Origin: Chloracidobacterium sp. UBA7659
Lineage (GTDB): Bacteria > Acidobacteriota > Blastocatellia > Pyrinomonadales > Pyrinomonadaceae
Length of the DNA stretch: 8,167 nt
Direction: 5' to 3'
Assembly (NCBI GenBank): GCA_002483395.1
Contig: DLHV01000145.1
Coordinates: forward strand, 9,527 to 17,693
Shown: positions 1-6,975 of the stretch, one piece after another
How the letters are laid out: each line of letters starts with the position of its first letter
How positions within the stretch are numbered: position 1 is the first letter of the stretch
The notes under the pieces: generated by a model
Seen by the model: only the letters and a program-made list of their open reading frames with translations
The model's database searches: none
What the model was told of the DNA's origin: nothing
Position numbers and translations under genes: made by a program

Positions 1-43
1 ACCGCCGACACGCGGATTTTCAGACGTGTTGCGCCGTTTTTTC

Positions 44-72
44 TTTACAATCGGTTGGTCTTGTAATATACT
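44..72 (+). promoter_or_regulatory. Candidate sigma-70 promoter of the integrase gene
   Basis: The hexamer TTTACA (44-49, one mismatch to the TTGACA consensus) is followed after exactly 17 bases by TATACT (67-72, one mismatch to TATAAT). Transcription would start near 79, leaving a leader of about 100 bases before the integrase ATG at 178. The match and spacing are seen in the sequence; activity is inferred. A weak imperfect stem (6-12 with 25-31) followed by a T run (37-42) lies just upstream and could be the terminator of a gene outside the window, but is too poor to call. Confidence 0.55.
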
Positions 73-113
73 CATTATGAATGGGTTAGCAGGACAAACG
101 CGGACAATGCTGG

Positions 114-175
114 ACCCGAAAAGACATTAGACGACAGTTTTCGGGTACGAAATATACCCGAAAATGCACCCGAAG
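114..175. repeat. Repeated ACCCGAA(AA) motifs with a perfect 10-bp inverted repeat in the integrase leader
   Basis: The motif ACCCGAAAA occurs at 114-122 and 156-164, its complement TTTTCGGGT at 138-146, and a shorter ACCCGAA at 168-174. The pair 138-147 and 155-164 is a perfect 10-bp inverted repeat with a 7-base spacer, so the RNA could fold into a hairpin just before the start codon. The direct copies at 114 and 156 are 42 bases apart, about four helical turns. Reiterated short sites next to an integrase gene are typical of arm-type integrase or excisionase binding sites within an att region, and of autoregulation. That role is inferred; the repeats themselves are exact. Confidence 0.6.
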
Positions 176-177
176 CC

Positions 178-1395
178 ATGCGAATTAGTATCAGCAAAAA
201 GTATCAGAAGGATGGAATTTATCACAACGTATTTGCCGAATCAAGGAAAGGGAAAAAGAAGTCATACAGAGCAGTATTCGCTCTTTGGGACGGGAAACGC
301 TGGCATATCACGCAGCGCACGGCGGGTCTTGTTACTCGAAAGGACGGGAAATACTGGATCGACGAACGTATCCGCGAACATGAGCAAAAGGGAACTAAAG
401 TAATGCTCTCAGGAAAGATGGGCTTTGCAGGTTTCGTCGATAGCTATAAGGCTTATCTAAGAATGAAAGGTCTGACAACCTATGAAGACGAATGCCGCAA
501 ATTGGATCTGATGGTCGAATTCTTTGGCAATGAACCGCTTGAGGACATTGATTATTTACGCGTAATGGAATTCAAGGCTTGGATAATTGCAAAGCCCTAC
601 ACGCGGAGTAAACGTACGGGCGGAAATGTTGAAATTGTTGAGTACGAAAGAAAGGACTCATCCGCACACAGGTATCTTTCGCGATTGCGCAATCTTCTTA
701 AATTTGCGGAAAAGGCTGGCAAGGTTCGAGTCGTTCCCGCATTTGATGATGCAATTGTTGCGGGCCATGAAAACCCGAAGGACGTTAGTATGTCGCATCA
801 GGATTTTATGCGGTTGCTGGATGCGTGTGAAATAGTTCCGAAAGGTGCGACGAAGAACCGCGAGAAATGGAGACTGGTTTTGATCGCGGCTTACACACTC
901 GGTTGTCGAGTGGGTGAACTTTGGGAGATTCGGCGCGGGGATATTACCAGCCTTGATGAGCAGAACCGAATTGGTGTTATTACGATTCTCAAAAACAAGA
1001 TAATCCGCGGGAAGACCAAAACGACGACCAAGAAGGTAGCTATAACAACATGGCTTTATGACGAAATGGAAGCCGCCGGAGCGTTCGATAAGGCAGACGA
1101 CGAACGCCTGTTTATGTGGACGAAGGAATATCGCGGCTCGGTCGTGAACGACAAATACAGCCTTTACAAATTGGCTGGTATTGATCCCGAAGCGACATTC
1201 CACACGTTGCGAGCAGCAAGTGCGACCAACCGTGACACATCCGGCCAGGACTTTGATGCATTGCAAGACGAACTGGGCCACGCCAAGGGCAGCACGGTAA
1301 CGCGAAAGCACTACATTCGACCCGGCGACCGACACGTCATGGATGCGTCTGCCGTTTACAACGAATACCTTGAACGCCTGCGGTGGAGAACCTGA
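178..1395 (+). CDS. Tyrosine recombinase / phage-type integrase
   Basis: A site-specific recombinase of 405 residues that would cut and rejoin DNA through a 3'-phosphotyrosine link, normally to integrate or excise a phage or genomic island. Residues 1-75 are basic and resemble an N-terminal arm-binding domain. Residues 80-190 fit the SAM-like core-binding domain. Residues 205-405 are the catalytic domain, with the expected residues in order: Arg244 (in GCRVGEL), a beta-hairpin lysine probably Lys281, His342 and Arg345 (HTLR), His368 (LGH) and the nucleophile Tyr379 (KHY). The full set suggests an active enzyme. ATG 178 is used because the frame has no earlier ATG, GTG or TTG after the stop at 64; there is no clear Shine-Dalgarno sequence. 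The gene is clearly more AT-rich than the genes to its right, consistent with recent transfer. No excisionase, tRNA or phage structural gene is adjacent. The family is certain; the element it belongs to and its target site cannot be seen. Confidence 0.95.
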   Translation: MRISISKKYQKDGIYHNVFAESRKGKKKSYRAVFALWDGKRWHITQRTAGLVTRKDGKYWIDERIREHEQKGTKVMLSGKMGFAGFVDSYKAYLRMKGLTTYEDECRKLDLMVEFFGNEPLEDIDYLRVMEFKAWIIAKPYTRSKRTGGNVEIVEYERKDSSAHRYLSRLRNLLKFAEKAGKVRVVPAFDDAIVAGHENPKDVSMSHQDFMRLLDACEIVPKGATKNREKWRLVLIAAYTLGCRVGELWEIRRGDITSLDEQNRIGVITILKNKIIRGKTKTTTKKVAITTWLYDEMEAAGAFDKADDERLFMWTKEYRGSVVNDKYSLYKLAGIDPEATFHTLRAASATNRDTSGQDFDALQDELGHAKGSTVTRKHYIRPGDRHVMDASAVYNEYLERLRWRT

Positions 1396-1541
1396 ACTGA
1401 GCTCCCCGAACGGAATCGTCCGCGTACCCGTCATCGGTAACTATTACCGCGAGCGATTCGGCGTTTTCGACGCTATCAGCCTTTATCGAAACGGAACGCA
1501 AGAGGCATTTCGTCGAACGGGTCAACAAGAAGGGCGATGAC
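1396..1541. other. Gap after the integrase, no supportable gene
   Basis: The 146 bases after the integrase stop carry short protein-like readings on both strands. On the + strand one frame gives TASDSAFSTLSAFIETERKR; on the minus strand one gives SVSIKADSVENAESLAVIV. Neither has a start with a ribosome site. It may be further gene debris at the edge of the inserted DNA. I saw no tRNA gene and no obvious direct copy of the region before the integrase. Confidence 0.35.
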
Positions 1542-2219
1542 CTAAAGAGGGGTTTTCGTACCTTTTCTCTCAGCCAACTTCTGATTCAGAGCATCGACAT
1601 CCATCGGCTGAAACCTTGCCTCAGCGCGTTTGACGATCGCGGGAAGCTGCCTCCGGATCGCGGTGGCGGCCTTCAAAGTCCCGATCTCTTCGCTTACCAA
1701 TTCCAGGTGAGAGAAGCTGCTTCCGTTCCAGTCGTAAACCCGCGTTCGATAGAACGGCCGCGCGCCCGTCGGGCCGACCCCGGTCAGACACTCGCCGACA
1801 ACAAAGAGTTCGAGTTCGCGGTCGCTGTCAGCGTTCGCGAAGAATACCGTCTTGGGTTCTTCAATGCTCCAGGTAAATTCCGGCGGCACTCCTTGCCGAT
1901 CCGCCGACGGCACCTTGCAGCACACGGTGCATCAGCTTCGCGTCTGTGGGAAGAAATCGTGCAGCGACCTCGTCGAGCGACTGCGTGGTTGGACTGCCAA
2001 GAGTAACCGTGACCGTCAGTTCGACGTCATTCGTCTGCGATTTCGTGGCGTTTTGATAAATGAGAATCTCGTAGTCGCCGGTTGGGTATGAACCGAATCG
2101 AAAACCGTGCCACCGGGTCCGACGTCTCCGGACCCGTCCGGCATTGTGACGATCCCTACCATTATCGGCCCTTCGTCACCGGTCCATTTCTTGGCCTCGA
2201 TCTTTACGGTAAGTTGGCG
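1542..2219 (-). pseudogene. Frameshifted, 5'-truncated gene of unknown function
   Basis: Read on the minus strand, this stretch gives one continuous protein-like product only if the frame is switched twice. From 2219 to about 2101 it reads (R)QLTVKIEAKKWTGDEGP and on to GPGGTVF. From 2100 to about 1927 a second frame reads RFGSYPTGDYEILIYQNA, on to LPTDAKLMHR. From about 1925 to the TAG at 1542-1544 the first frame resumes, with EFTWSIEEPKTVFFAN, RTRVYDWNGSSFSHLEL and a helical, charged C-terminus. The first change sits on a four-T run (2101-2104): one extra T would join V-F to R-F-G-S-Y. The second lies somewhere between about 1930 and 1860. The first part looks like a beta-rich sandwich domain. 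The later DWNG-type part resembles conserved hypothetical proteins I associate with Acidobacteriota, from memory only. No start codon or signal peptide is visible; the 5' end runs into the TPR remnant on the other strand. It is either a decaying gene or carries two indel errors. Confidence 0.6.
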
Positions 2220-2460
2220 AATCGCGGTTTCCGAAAGCGTCCTTGGCGAGTGCCTGGCCGGCCAGGGGCGATTCGAGGCCGCCGAAAAGCTCTTGACCGA
2301 AAGCTATAAGGCGATCGAGAAGAGTCTCAAACCGGATGACAAGCGTCGCAAGGAAGCTCTGACGCGAGTGATCAACATGTATGAATCGTGGAAAAAGCCC
2401 GAGCGAGATGCGGAATATCGAGCGCTGGCGGCTTCCGAGAGCAACGTTGTACCTCGTTGA
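2215..2460 (+). pseudogene. C-terminal remnant of a TPR protein, probably a Ser/Thr kinase-TPR fusion
   Basis: About 81 codons ending in TGA (2458-2460). The product begins W-R-I-A-V-S-E-SVLGECLAGQGRFEAAEKLL and continues into two further helices that include EALTRVINMYESWKKPERDAEYRAL. Helix pairs with the G-x(n)-A-E-x-L-L-x-E-S-Y pattern are tetratricopeptide-like. The SVLGECL...EAEKLL...YE.W.KP..A.EYRAL arrangement is what I know from the extreme C-terminus of acidobacterial serine/threonine kinases with TPR tails. No kinase domain, start codon or ribosome site precedes it; upstream, the same frame runs through the antisense of the frameshifted gene and stops looking like protein. I therefore call it a truncated remnant with a native stop, joined at about 2205-2220 to unrelated DNA. 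The TPR reading is fairly firm; the kinase parentage is inference. Confidence 0.65.
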
Positions 2461-2503
2461 GACGCCTATCCGGGGCAGGTAGCACCAGAACAGACCAACG
2501 GCG

Positions 2504-3787
2504 TCAACGGCTGAGGGCCGCGCCCGGAGGAATATTACGTGCGACACTGAGAGCGCGCAGATTAGTCGCCGCCAAAGGCTTGCCGTCCCCCCCGATTGCC
2601 AGAACACGCCAATGCAGCGTCATGCCCTGATGTTTTTTCTGAAACCACGAAGGCGCGCGGTAAAATGCAGTAGGAGGCACGAGCAGAGCGGACAATACCG
2701 CCGTTTGCTTATCGTCGAGGACCTCCAGCTTGTAGATCGATGCATCGGGCAACTCCCGCCAGGTGAATACGACGGGCCGGGCGTTGTCGGACACTCCGTC
2801 ACGAATCGGAAGCACCTGGGCGTTCTCTTCCCAATCGGTCGAAGACGATCCTCCGGCAACAAAGAATTTCAGCGTTGGCATTGGAAACGATGCCACGGCA
2901 CCGCTGTGGGCAATACCGATCCCGGCTCCAACTGACGCAAGATCGGAATCTGATTCTTTGTCGTCTGTGGCTTCGACCCTGAGCAGGAGAATATACTGCC
3001 CGGCGGCGAGTGTGGGCACTTTGTCCGCCGATTCGAGTTCCAGCCGGAACTTGCCGGTCGGCGGCAGGAAGTGATTGAAGCGGGCGACCTGTGTGAAGCG
3101 CCGCTGCGTTCCGCGCTGTTCGACCGGAAGCGTGGCTTCGGTCAGAAGATCGCGGTCGCTCGGGGCTTCCTCGCCCGGTTGCACGATCTCCCAGCGGCCT
3201 TTCAGCCGGCCTGTGCCGTTGTACCGTATATCGGCGGCGACGGCCGGAAATTTCTCACCGCTTTTAACAAAAAGAACCGGTTCGCCGTTTGGGGACTTAA
3301 TCTCGACGTTAGTCAGCGCGAAAGGAACGCGGGCCCCGCCGCCCGCCATACGGCACGTGACGTTTACATACTGGTCCGGGCCGCCGGTGTTCGAGACGAA
3401 TCGCCGGACATAAAAGAAGCTGGACGTACTGCCGGCCTGCGCCGCCTGATACGCCCGGCGTGCGACCGACGGCGGGATTCCCATTATGTCCGTGAATCCG
3501 CTTGTCCCGCTGGCCGTCGACCTGTTCAATCGCACCGGCAGCGAACCGAAGACCGTCGTTGGATCGCATTGCTGTCCAAGCGCTGGGGATATGGCCGGCA
3601 TCAGCTCGCCGCACCAGATCGCTTCGGCCGGCGAGTAACCGGGCGGTATCGGGCCGAAGGTGAGAAATACGGTCGTCGCTCCCTGGGAATTGACGTTCAC
3701 GCCGTTCGGATTGACCGCTATCGACTGGGCGATCACCGCCGAACACAGCAATGTGTCCAAGATTAGCAATTTAAGGATTTTGGTCAT
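2504..3787 (-). CDS. Secreted conserved protein of unknown function with C-terminal Fn3/Ig-like region
   Basis: 427 residues. The start at 3787 is chosen over an in-frame extension to 3991 because it has a strong GGAGG (3793-3797) five bases upstream and begins a clear signal peptide (MTKILKLLILDTLLCSAVIA, probable cut after residue 20). The extension would also overlap the upstream gene. The mature protein opens with an Ig-like strand (SIAVNPNGVNVNSQGA). A central region (about 45-310) holds three cysteines (59, 74, 145), and the motif LLTEATLPVEQRGTQRRFTQ at 214-233. Residues about 335-420 (FTWRELPDASIYKLEVLDD, then LHWRVLAIGGDGK) look like a fibronectin-III or FecR-associated Ig-like fold. 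I do not recognise a named family; similar hypothetical proteins occur, from memory, in Blastocatellia. It is the last gene of the minus-strand run, starts 16 bases after the barrel gene's stop, and is probably translated from the same mRNA. It likely works in the periplasm or on the cell surface with that barrel (inference). Confidence 0.9.
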   Translation of the reverse strand: MTKILKLLILDTLLCSAVIAQSIAVNPNGVNVNSQGATTVFLTFGPIPPGYSPAEAIWCGELMPAISPALGQQCDPTTVFGSLPVRLNRSTASGTSGFTDIMGIPPSVARRAYQAAQAGSTSSFFYVRRFVSNTGGPDQYVNVTCRMAGGGARVPFALTNVEIKSPNGEPVLFVKSGEKFPAVAADIRYNGTGRLKGRWEIVQPGEEAPSDRDLLTEATLPVEQRGTQRRFTQVARFNHFLPPTGKFRLELESADKVPTLAAGQYILLLRVEATDDKESDSDLASVGAGIGIAHSGAVASFPMPTLKFFVAGGSSSTDWEENAQVLPIRDGVSDNARPVVFTWRELPDASIYKLEVLDDKQTAVLSALLVPPTAFYRAPSWFQKKHQGMTLHWRVLAIGGDGKPLAATNLRALSVARNIPPGAALSR

Positions 3788-3792
3788 CAGTA

Positions 3793-3797
3793 CCTCC
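3793..3797 (-). promoter_or_regulatory. Ribosome binding site GGAGG deciding the start at 3787
   Basis: On the minus strand GGAGG lies five bases before the ATG at 3787, entirely within the 16-base gap after the barrel gene's TAG (3804-3806). It settles the start codon and shows that the 427-residue protein has its own initiation signal. Confidence 0.85.
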
Positions 3798-3803
3798 GCC
3801 CCA

Positions 3804-6017
3804 CTAAAGGATATTGAAGCTAAGCCCGAAGTTGAAAGCCTCGGTTTTGTTGAATGCGTTCGCGAAAAGCAATCGGTCGACCGTGCTCCCATAGCGGTTC
3901 GCGTATCGTATGAAAAACTGTGTGTCCAGTTTTCTGAATTTTTTCTTGCCGAGCGTGAATCTGTAAGCCCACTGGACGTCGAATTCCACATTCCGTGCGT
4001 CGTTGAAATTGCCGGTATCGCCTGCGACCGTGGTCGAGAGATTGGCGCTGAATGCCGAGTTCTTTATGAACGGCGTCCGCCATACCGCCCGCGTACCGAT
4101 CCGAAATGTCTGGTCGATCCGCAGTTGTTCCAGATTTGCCTGCTGTTCCCTGGTGAAATCTAAATTGAGATCAATGTCGCTTGTTGGCTTGGTGGCCAAA
4201 GTTATGCCGTGTACGCTGCTTCGGAAATCGGCCCGCTCGCGGCCTGGCTGCCGGTTGTCCTGGAATGCACGGGTGTGCTTATATCCGAAACCGAGCCGGT
4301 CGGAGATCTGCCACTGGGCATTAAAAGCCTGGGCATAGCTATGCTGATCCGGAATTTGCGACGGGTCGTTAAAGTCGCTGTTGCCTGGAATCGCGGCCCC
4401 GAATTGGTGAAGATGATCATACGTATACGAGACTTGCGGCAGCCATTTCCGGGGTTTGGCCGGCGTGAAAAAAGAATTAAGCGGGATCGCAAAACTCATA
4501 TTGTTTCGCCGGTTCAGGGTTTTCAGTATCGACGCTATCGCCGCCAGATTATCGCGGTCGCGAAGGTTTCCGTAAACAAAGCTCATTTCGCCAAAAGAGG
4601 CGCTGACCTCGAACTGGTTCTGATGCTTGTCGGCCTGGGTCGATGCTCCGATGCTGCGGAAGAGCGGTTCGACCTCTTCATGCCGGTAAGTGCCGGTAAG
4701 TTTGAGCTTTTTTTCTTTCCATAGCTTAATTCCCTGGATAAAGTCGAAGCTGATCTCGGCAAATCGGGCCGTGCGCCACGTTTCTTTCACGGCGACCACC
4801 GTTTGGCCCTGTTCAAGCTGCGGGTCGACCGGATTTGTAAAGCGGCTTCGCGTGATGCCGGTTTCGTACCGCAATCGCTGTTTTGTATCGCTGCCAAGTA
4901 CGCGAAATCCGAAGCCGAGACTTTTCTCCGCATCGTTTACCGCGCCCTGATTGAGATTCGTTAGCGGCAGAAGCGATCCACGCATTACGGAAAATTCCAC
5001 ACGAAGACCGTTCGGTCGCTCCTTGAAAAACTCGCGGGCAAAGCTTGTGCTCAGAACATTGTGTTTGCGGCGCGTTACGCCGACGAAATTGTCGTAACCG
5101 ACGATCGACGTTCCGTTCATTGCGGCAAAAGACAATTCGTTCTGCGTGCCGGCGGGAACAGTGACGGTTATCCCCCGGCTTGAAAAGCTGTTGATCAGAT
5201 GGCGGTTCGATCCGAACGAAACATGGCCCAAATTCAGTTTGAACTGTTTCCTGGTCAGTTCGATCAGGTAGCTTGAAAGGTCGATCATCGGCGCTTCATC
5301 CTTCAGTTCGCCGAACCGCAAAGCGTTTTGCCGTGCCGCGAAGCCGACAAAGTCGAACTTGTTGCTGAACACCCAATTCCGCTTTGTCACTTTGAACTCG
5401 AGGCTGCTTTGCCCATCGACATCGGTGAACGGGTTGCGTTCCGGAGCGGATTCGCGCGGAAATGTGCGAGTTTGATTCTGGCCTTTTATATTTATCGATA
5501 TCGTAGGCGTAAATTCGATCTGCGCCGACGATGAATCCCCCGGCGACGCAGTGCCATTTACCGGAGCGTCCGGGCTTGAAGCGGATGTGGGCTCCGATAT
5601 TTCAGCCGCCGTCCTGACCTTCATCGGAAACTCGGCCAGCATTTTCCAGTTTCCGTCGGGTTCGATCAGGTACACGGTCAACATGCTTTCGCCGACTGGT
5701 AGCGGCGAGATCGAAGGTGTATAGCTGAGGCTTAGCGACCCGTTTGAGAATAGTGCCGATGCATCGGTCGTGCCGATAAAGATCGCAAAACGGCCTTCGG
5801 CGCTCTGCAAGGGACGGTCGAGCGTGAGTTCGATCCGGTCTGTTGGCGTAAGTTCGCGTCCTGTAAAGTTCGCCGTGATCGTAATCGGATCGCGTTCCTC
5901 CGCGAGAGCAACATGGAAGTGGGTCGATATGAGCATGACCGTCAAAACCAGCAATGCAAGGCCGTATCTTGCGGGAGATCGTCCCGTGAGGAATGCGATT
6001 TTATTCGAGTTTCTCAT
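3804..6017 (-). CDS. Outer-membrane beta-barrel candidate with N-terminal Ig-like domain
   Basis: 737 residues with no cysteine that I can find. A long signal peptide (basic start, hydrophobic core at about 19-32, probable cut near ALA-EE at 39-40) directs export. Residues 44-135 form a beta-sandwich-like domain (PITITANFTGRELTPTDRIE, ending in AEFPMKV). Residues 138-195 are a Ser/Pro/Ala-rich linker, probably flexible. From about 205 to the end, alternating polar and hydrophobic strands separated by charged loops, rich in Phe, Tyr, Arg and Asn, continue to a C-terminus of FNFGLSFNIL. This is the pattern of a large outer-membrane barrel, perhaps 20 strands or more. There is no TonB box or plug domain that I can see, so a porin-like or assembly/anchor role is more likely than TonB-dependent uptake. 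Start 6017 has AAAGGA (6026-6031) eight bases upstream. It lies between two secreted-protein genes on the same strand, suggesting they act together at the outer membrane. Barrel topology is inferred from strand pattern only. Confidence 0.88.
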   Translation of the reverse strand: MRNSNKIAFLTGRSPARYGLALLVLTVMLISTHFHVALAEERDPITITANFTGRELTPTDRIELTLDRPLQSAEGRFAIFIGTTDASALFSNGSLSLSYTPSISPLPVGESMLTVYLIEPDGNWKMLAEFPMKVRTAAEISEPTSASSPDAPVNGTASPGDSSSAQIEFTPTISINIKGQNQTRTFPRESAPERNPFTDVDGQSSLEFKVTKRNWVFSNKFDFVGFAARQNALRFGELKDEAPMIDLSSYLIELTRKQFKLNLGHVSFGSNRHLINSFSSRGITVTVPAGTQNELSFAAMNGTSIVGYDNFVGVTRRKHNVLSTSFAREFFKERPNGLRVEFSVMRGSLLPLTNLNQGAVNDAEKSLGFGFRVLGSDTKQRLRYETGITRSRFTNPVDPQLEQGQTVVAVKETWRTARFAEISFDFIQGIKLWKEKKLKLTGTYRHEEVEPLFRSIGASTQADKHQNQFEVSASFGEMSFVYGNLRDRDNLAAIASILKTLNRRNNMSFAIPLNSFFTPAKPRKWLPQVSYTYDHLHQFGAAIPGNSDFNDPSQIPDQHSYAQAFNAQWQISDRLGFGYKHTRAFQDNRQPGRERADFRSSVHGITLATKPTSDIDLNLDFTREQQANLEQLRIDQTFRIGTRAVWRTPFIKNSAFSANLSTTVAGDTGNFNDARNVEFDVQWAYRFTLGKKKFRKLDTQFFIRYANRYGSTVDRLLFANAFNKTEAFNFGLSFNIL

Positions 6018-6075
6018 GTCTGTTGTCCTTTGCGGAAAAGTCCCCCCTGCGTGCGGATATTGCTGTCCTGATCGC

Positions 6076-6112
6076 TCAGCAAAGAGTGCCGAAAGCCGAC
6101 ACTCTTTGCTGA
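6076..6112 (-). other. Strong hairpin between the 270-residue gene and the barrel gene
   Basis: CAGCAAAGAGTG (6077-6088) and CACTCTTTGCTG (6100-6111) form a perfect 12-bp inverted repeat with an 11-base loop, extended by one T-A pair. A further four-base pairing (6073-6076 with 6114-6117) is possible as an alternative with a bulge. It begins about eight bases after the TAG of the secreted-protein gene and ends about 60 bases before the barrel ATG. Neither side has a T run, so it is not a classical Rho-independent terminator. It may instead act as an RNA-stabilising or processing element, or an attenuator that sets different expression levels of the two genes. Confidence 0.65.
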
Positions 6113-6119
6113 TAGCGCT

Positions 6120-6932
6120 CTAGTTTTGGCAAACCGGCGTAAAGCTTACGTTTGGCCGGACATTCTGCACGTTGTTTACCGAGCTGCCGACAACCTGAAG
6201 CCGCCAGGTTCCTCCGACCTGATTGGCCGGTACGAGATAGTTGATAGTCATTTTCGGACTGGCATTACCGAACAGCGCGTTATGTGAGTAACCGATGCTT
6301 TGAGCCATCGTCCCGCCGTTTCGCTGGAGTCGGAATCTCAGTTGGCAGCCGACTGCGTCGGGTAGGCAAATGCCGTCCCAGGTTGCCGTAACTCTCATTG
6401 TTCCGCCAGTTCCCGACGGTTGAAGATTGAGCGGGATCGGCCGATTTTCCGTAGTACCCTGCACTACGCCAAAGATCGACAAATTTCCCGAGACGGGAGT
6501 CAGGCTCGGTACTTCAAACGGAAGGAATGCCGCTTGTCCCTGCTGCGGATTGGTTCCCGGCAAATTCCTGACTCGGATGCGGTAGTTTCCGGTCTGATTG
6601 CAATTCGTCAAAGTAAAGGAAAAAGTCGCGTTCTCGAATGCACTGCTGACTGTCCGATCCACCGAAGTGAGGACTGTTGTGCTATTGCTGCGCATCAACT
6701 CCGCCCTGTATGTCGATTGACCGCCATAACCGAGAAGCGTGTTTGTTCGCAACTGCACCGTCACAGAAAACTGTCCCAGGTTCCCCACGTTGAAGTTTGA
6801 CGAAAATGCCGATCCCCCGGCGGGAATTGAAATGGGGTTAAGCGACACCGCGCGGGTCAGGCTCGCACCCGTCAAAACGAATAAACCAACTAAACCCAAA
6901 ATGATCGATCGAATAAATTTCTGATTTTTCAT
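6120..6932 (-). CDS. Small secreted protein with Ig-like/pre-peptidase-like beta domains
   Basis: 270 residues. The ATG at 6932 is preferred to an in-frame start at 7040 because AAGGAG (6938-6943) lies five bases upstream and the product then begins with a textbook signal peptide (MKNQKFIRSI, hydrophobic core 10-22, probable cut after TRA at residue 28). The longer version would bury it behind a charged tail. The mature protein starts VSLNPISIPAGGSAFSSNFN, an Ig-like opening strand. It then shows two beta-rich segments, about 29-143 and 150-265, each finishing with a strand of the type GNYRIRVRNLPG or GTWRLQVVGS, as in pre-peptidase C-terminal or similar sandwich domains. Four cysteines (111, 189, 196, 268) could form disulphides outside the cytoplasm. 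No catalytic motif, lipobox or sorting signal is evident. It precedes the barrel gene by about 100 bases on the same strand. Function unknown; a surface or periplasmic structural role is inferred. Confidence 0.9.
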   Translation of the reverse strand: MKNQKFIRSIILGLVGLFVLTGASLTRAVSLNPISIPAGGSAFSSNFNVGNLGQFSVTVQLRTNTLLGYGGQSTYRAELMRSNSTTVLTSVDRTVSSAFENATFSFTLTNCNQTGNYRIRVRNLPGTNPQQGQAAFLPFEVPSLTPVSGNLSIFGVVQGTTENRPIPLNLQPSGTGGTMRVTATWDGICLPDAVGCQLRFRLQRNGGTMAQSIGYSHNALFGNASPKMTINYLVPANQVGGTWRLQVVGSSVNNVQNVRPNVSFTPVCQN

Positions 6933-6937
6933 AACGT

Positions 6938-6943
6938 CTCCTT
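6938..6943 (-). promoter_or_regulatory. Ribosome binding site AAGGAG deciding the start at 6932
   Basis: On the minus strand AAGGAG lies five bases before the ATG at 6932. It decides between this start, which yields a signal peptide at the very N-terminus, and the in-frame start at 7040, which has none. Confidence 0.85.
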
Positions 6944-6975
6944 TATCTGCTTTTTTATTTTTTCTGATCCTCCAT

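Noticed and set aside
6..42. Imperfect stem followed by a T run, possible terminator
   Set aside because: The stem has a wobble pair and a 12-base loop, and the T run starts five bases after it; too weak to call.
658..1434. 258-codon open frame on the minus strand across the integrase
   Set aside because: It is antisense to an integrase with a complete catalytic set, and its translation shows no domain or plausible start signal.
1396..1541. tRNA gene or attachment-site direct repeat beside the integrase
   Set aside because: I could not find a cloverleaf or a convincing repeat of the upstream region; an att site may lie outside the window.
3071..3766. 231-codon open frame on the + strand inside the 427-residue secreted-protein gene
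   Set aside because: Its Arg/Ala/Gly-rich translation is the usual antisense shadow of a GC-rich gene; the minus-strand product has a signal peptide and strong ribosome site.
3788..3991. In-frame N-terminal extension of the 427-residue secreted protein
   Set aside because: It would overlap the barrel gene by almost 190 bases and hide the signal peptide; GGAGG fits the start at 3787.
4681..4700. Tandem 10-base duplication TGCCGGTAAG
   Set aside because: It lies within the barrel coding sequence, is not part of a longer array and keeps a normal strand-like protein reading; probably chance.
4209..4724. 171-codon open frame on the + strand inside the barrel gene
   Set aside because: No ribosome site and no recognisable protein features; the opposite strand has a coherent 737-residue exported barrel.
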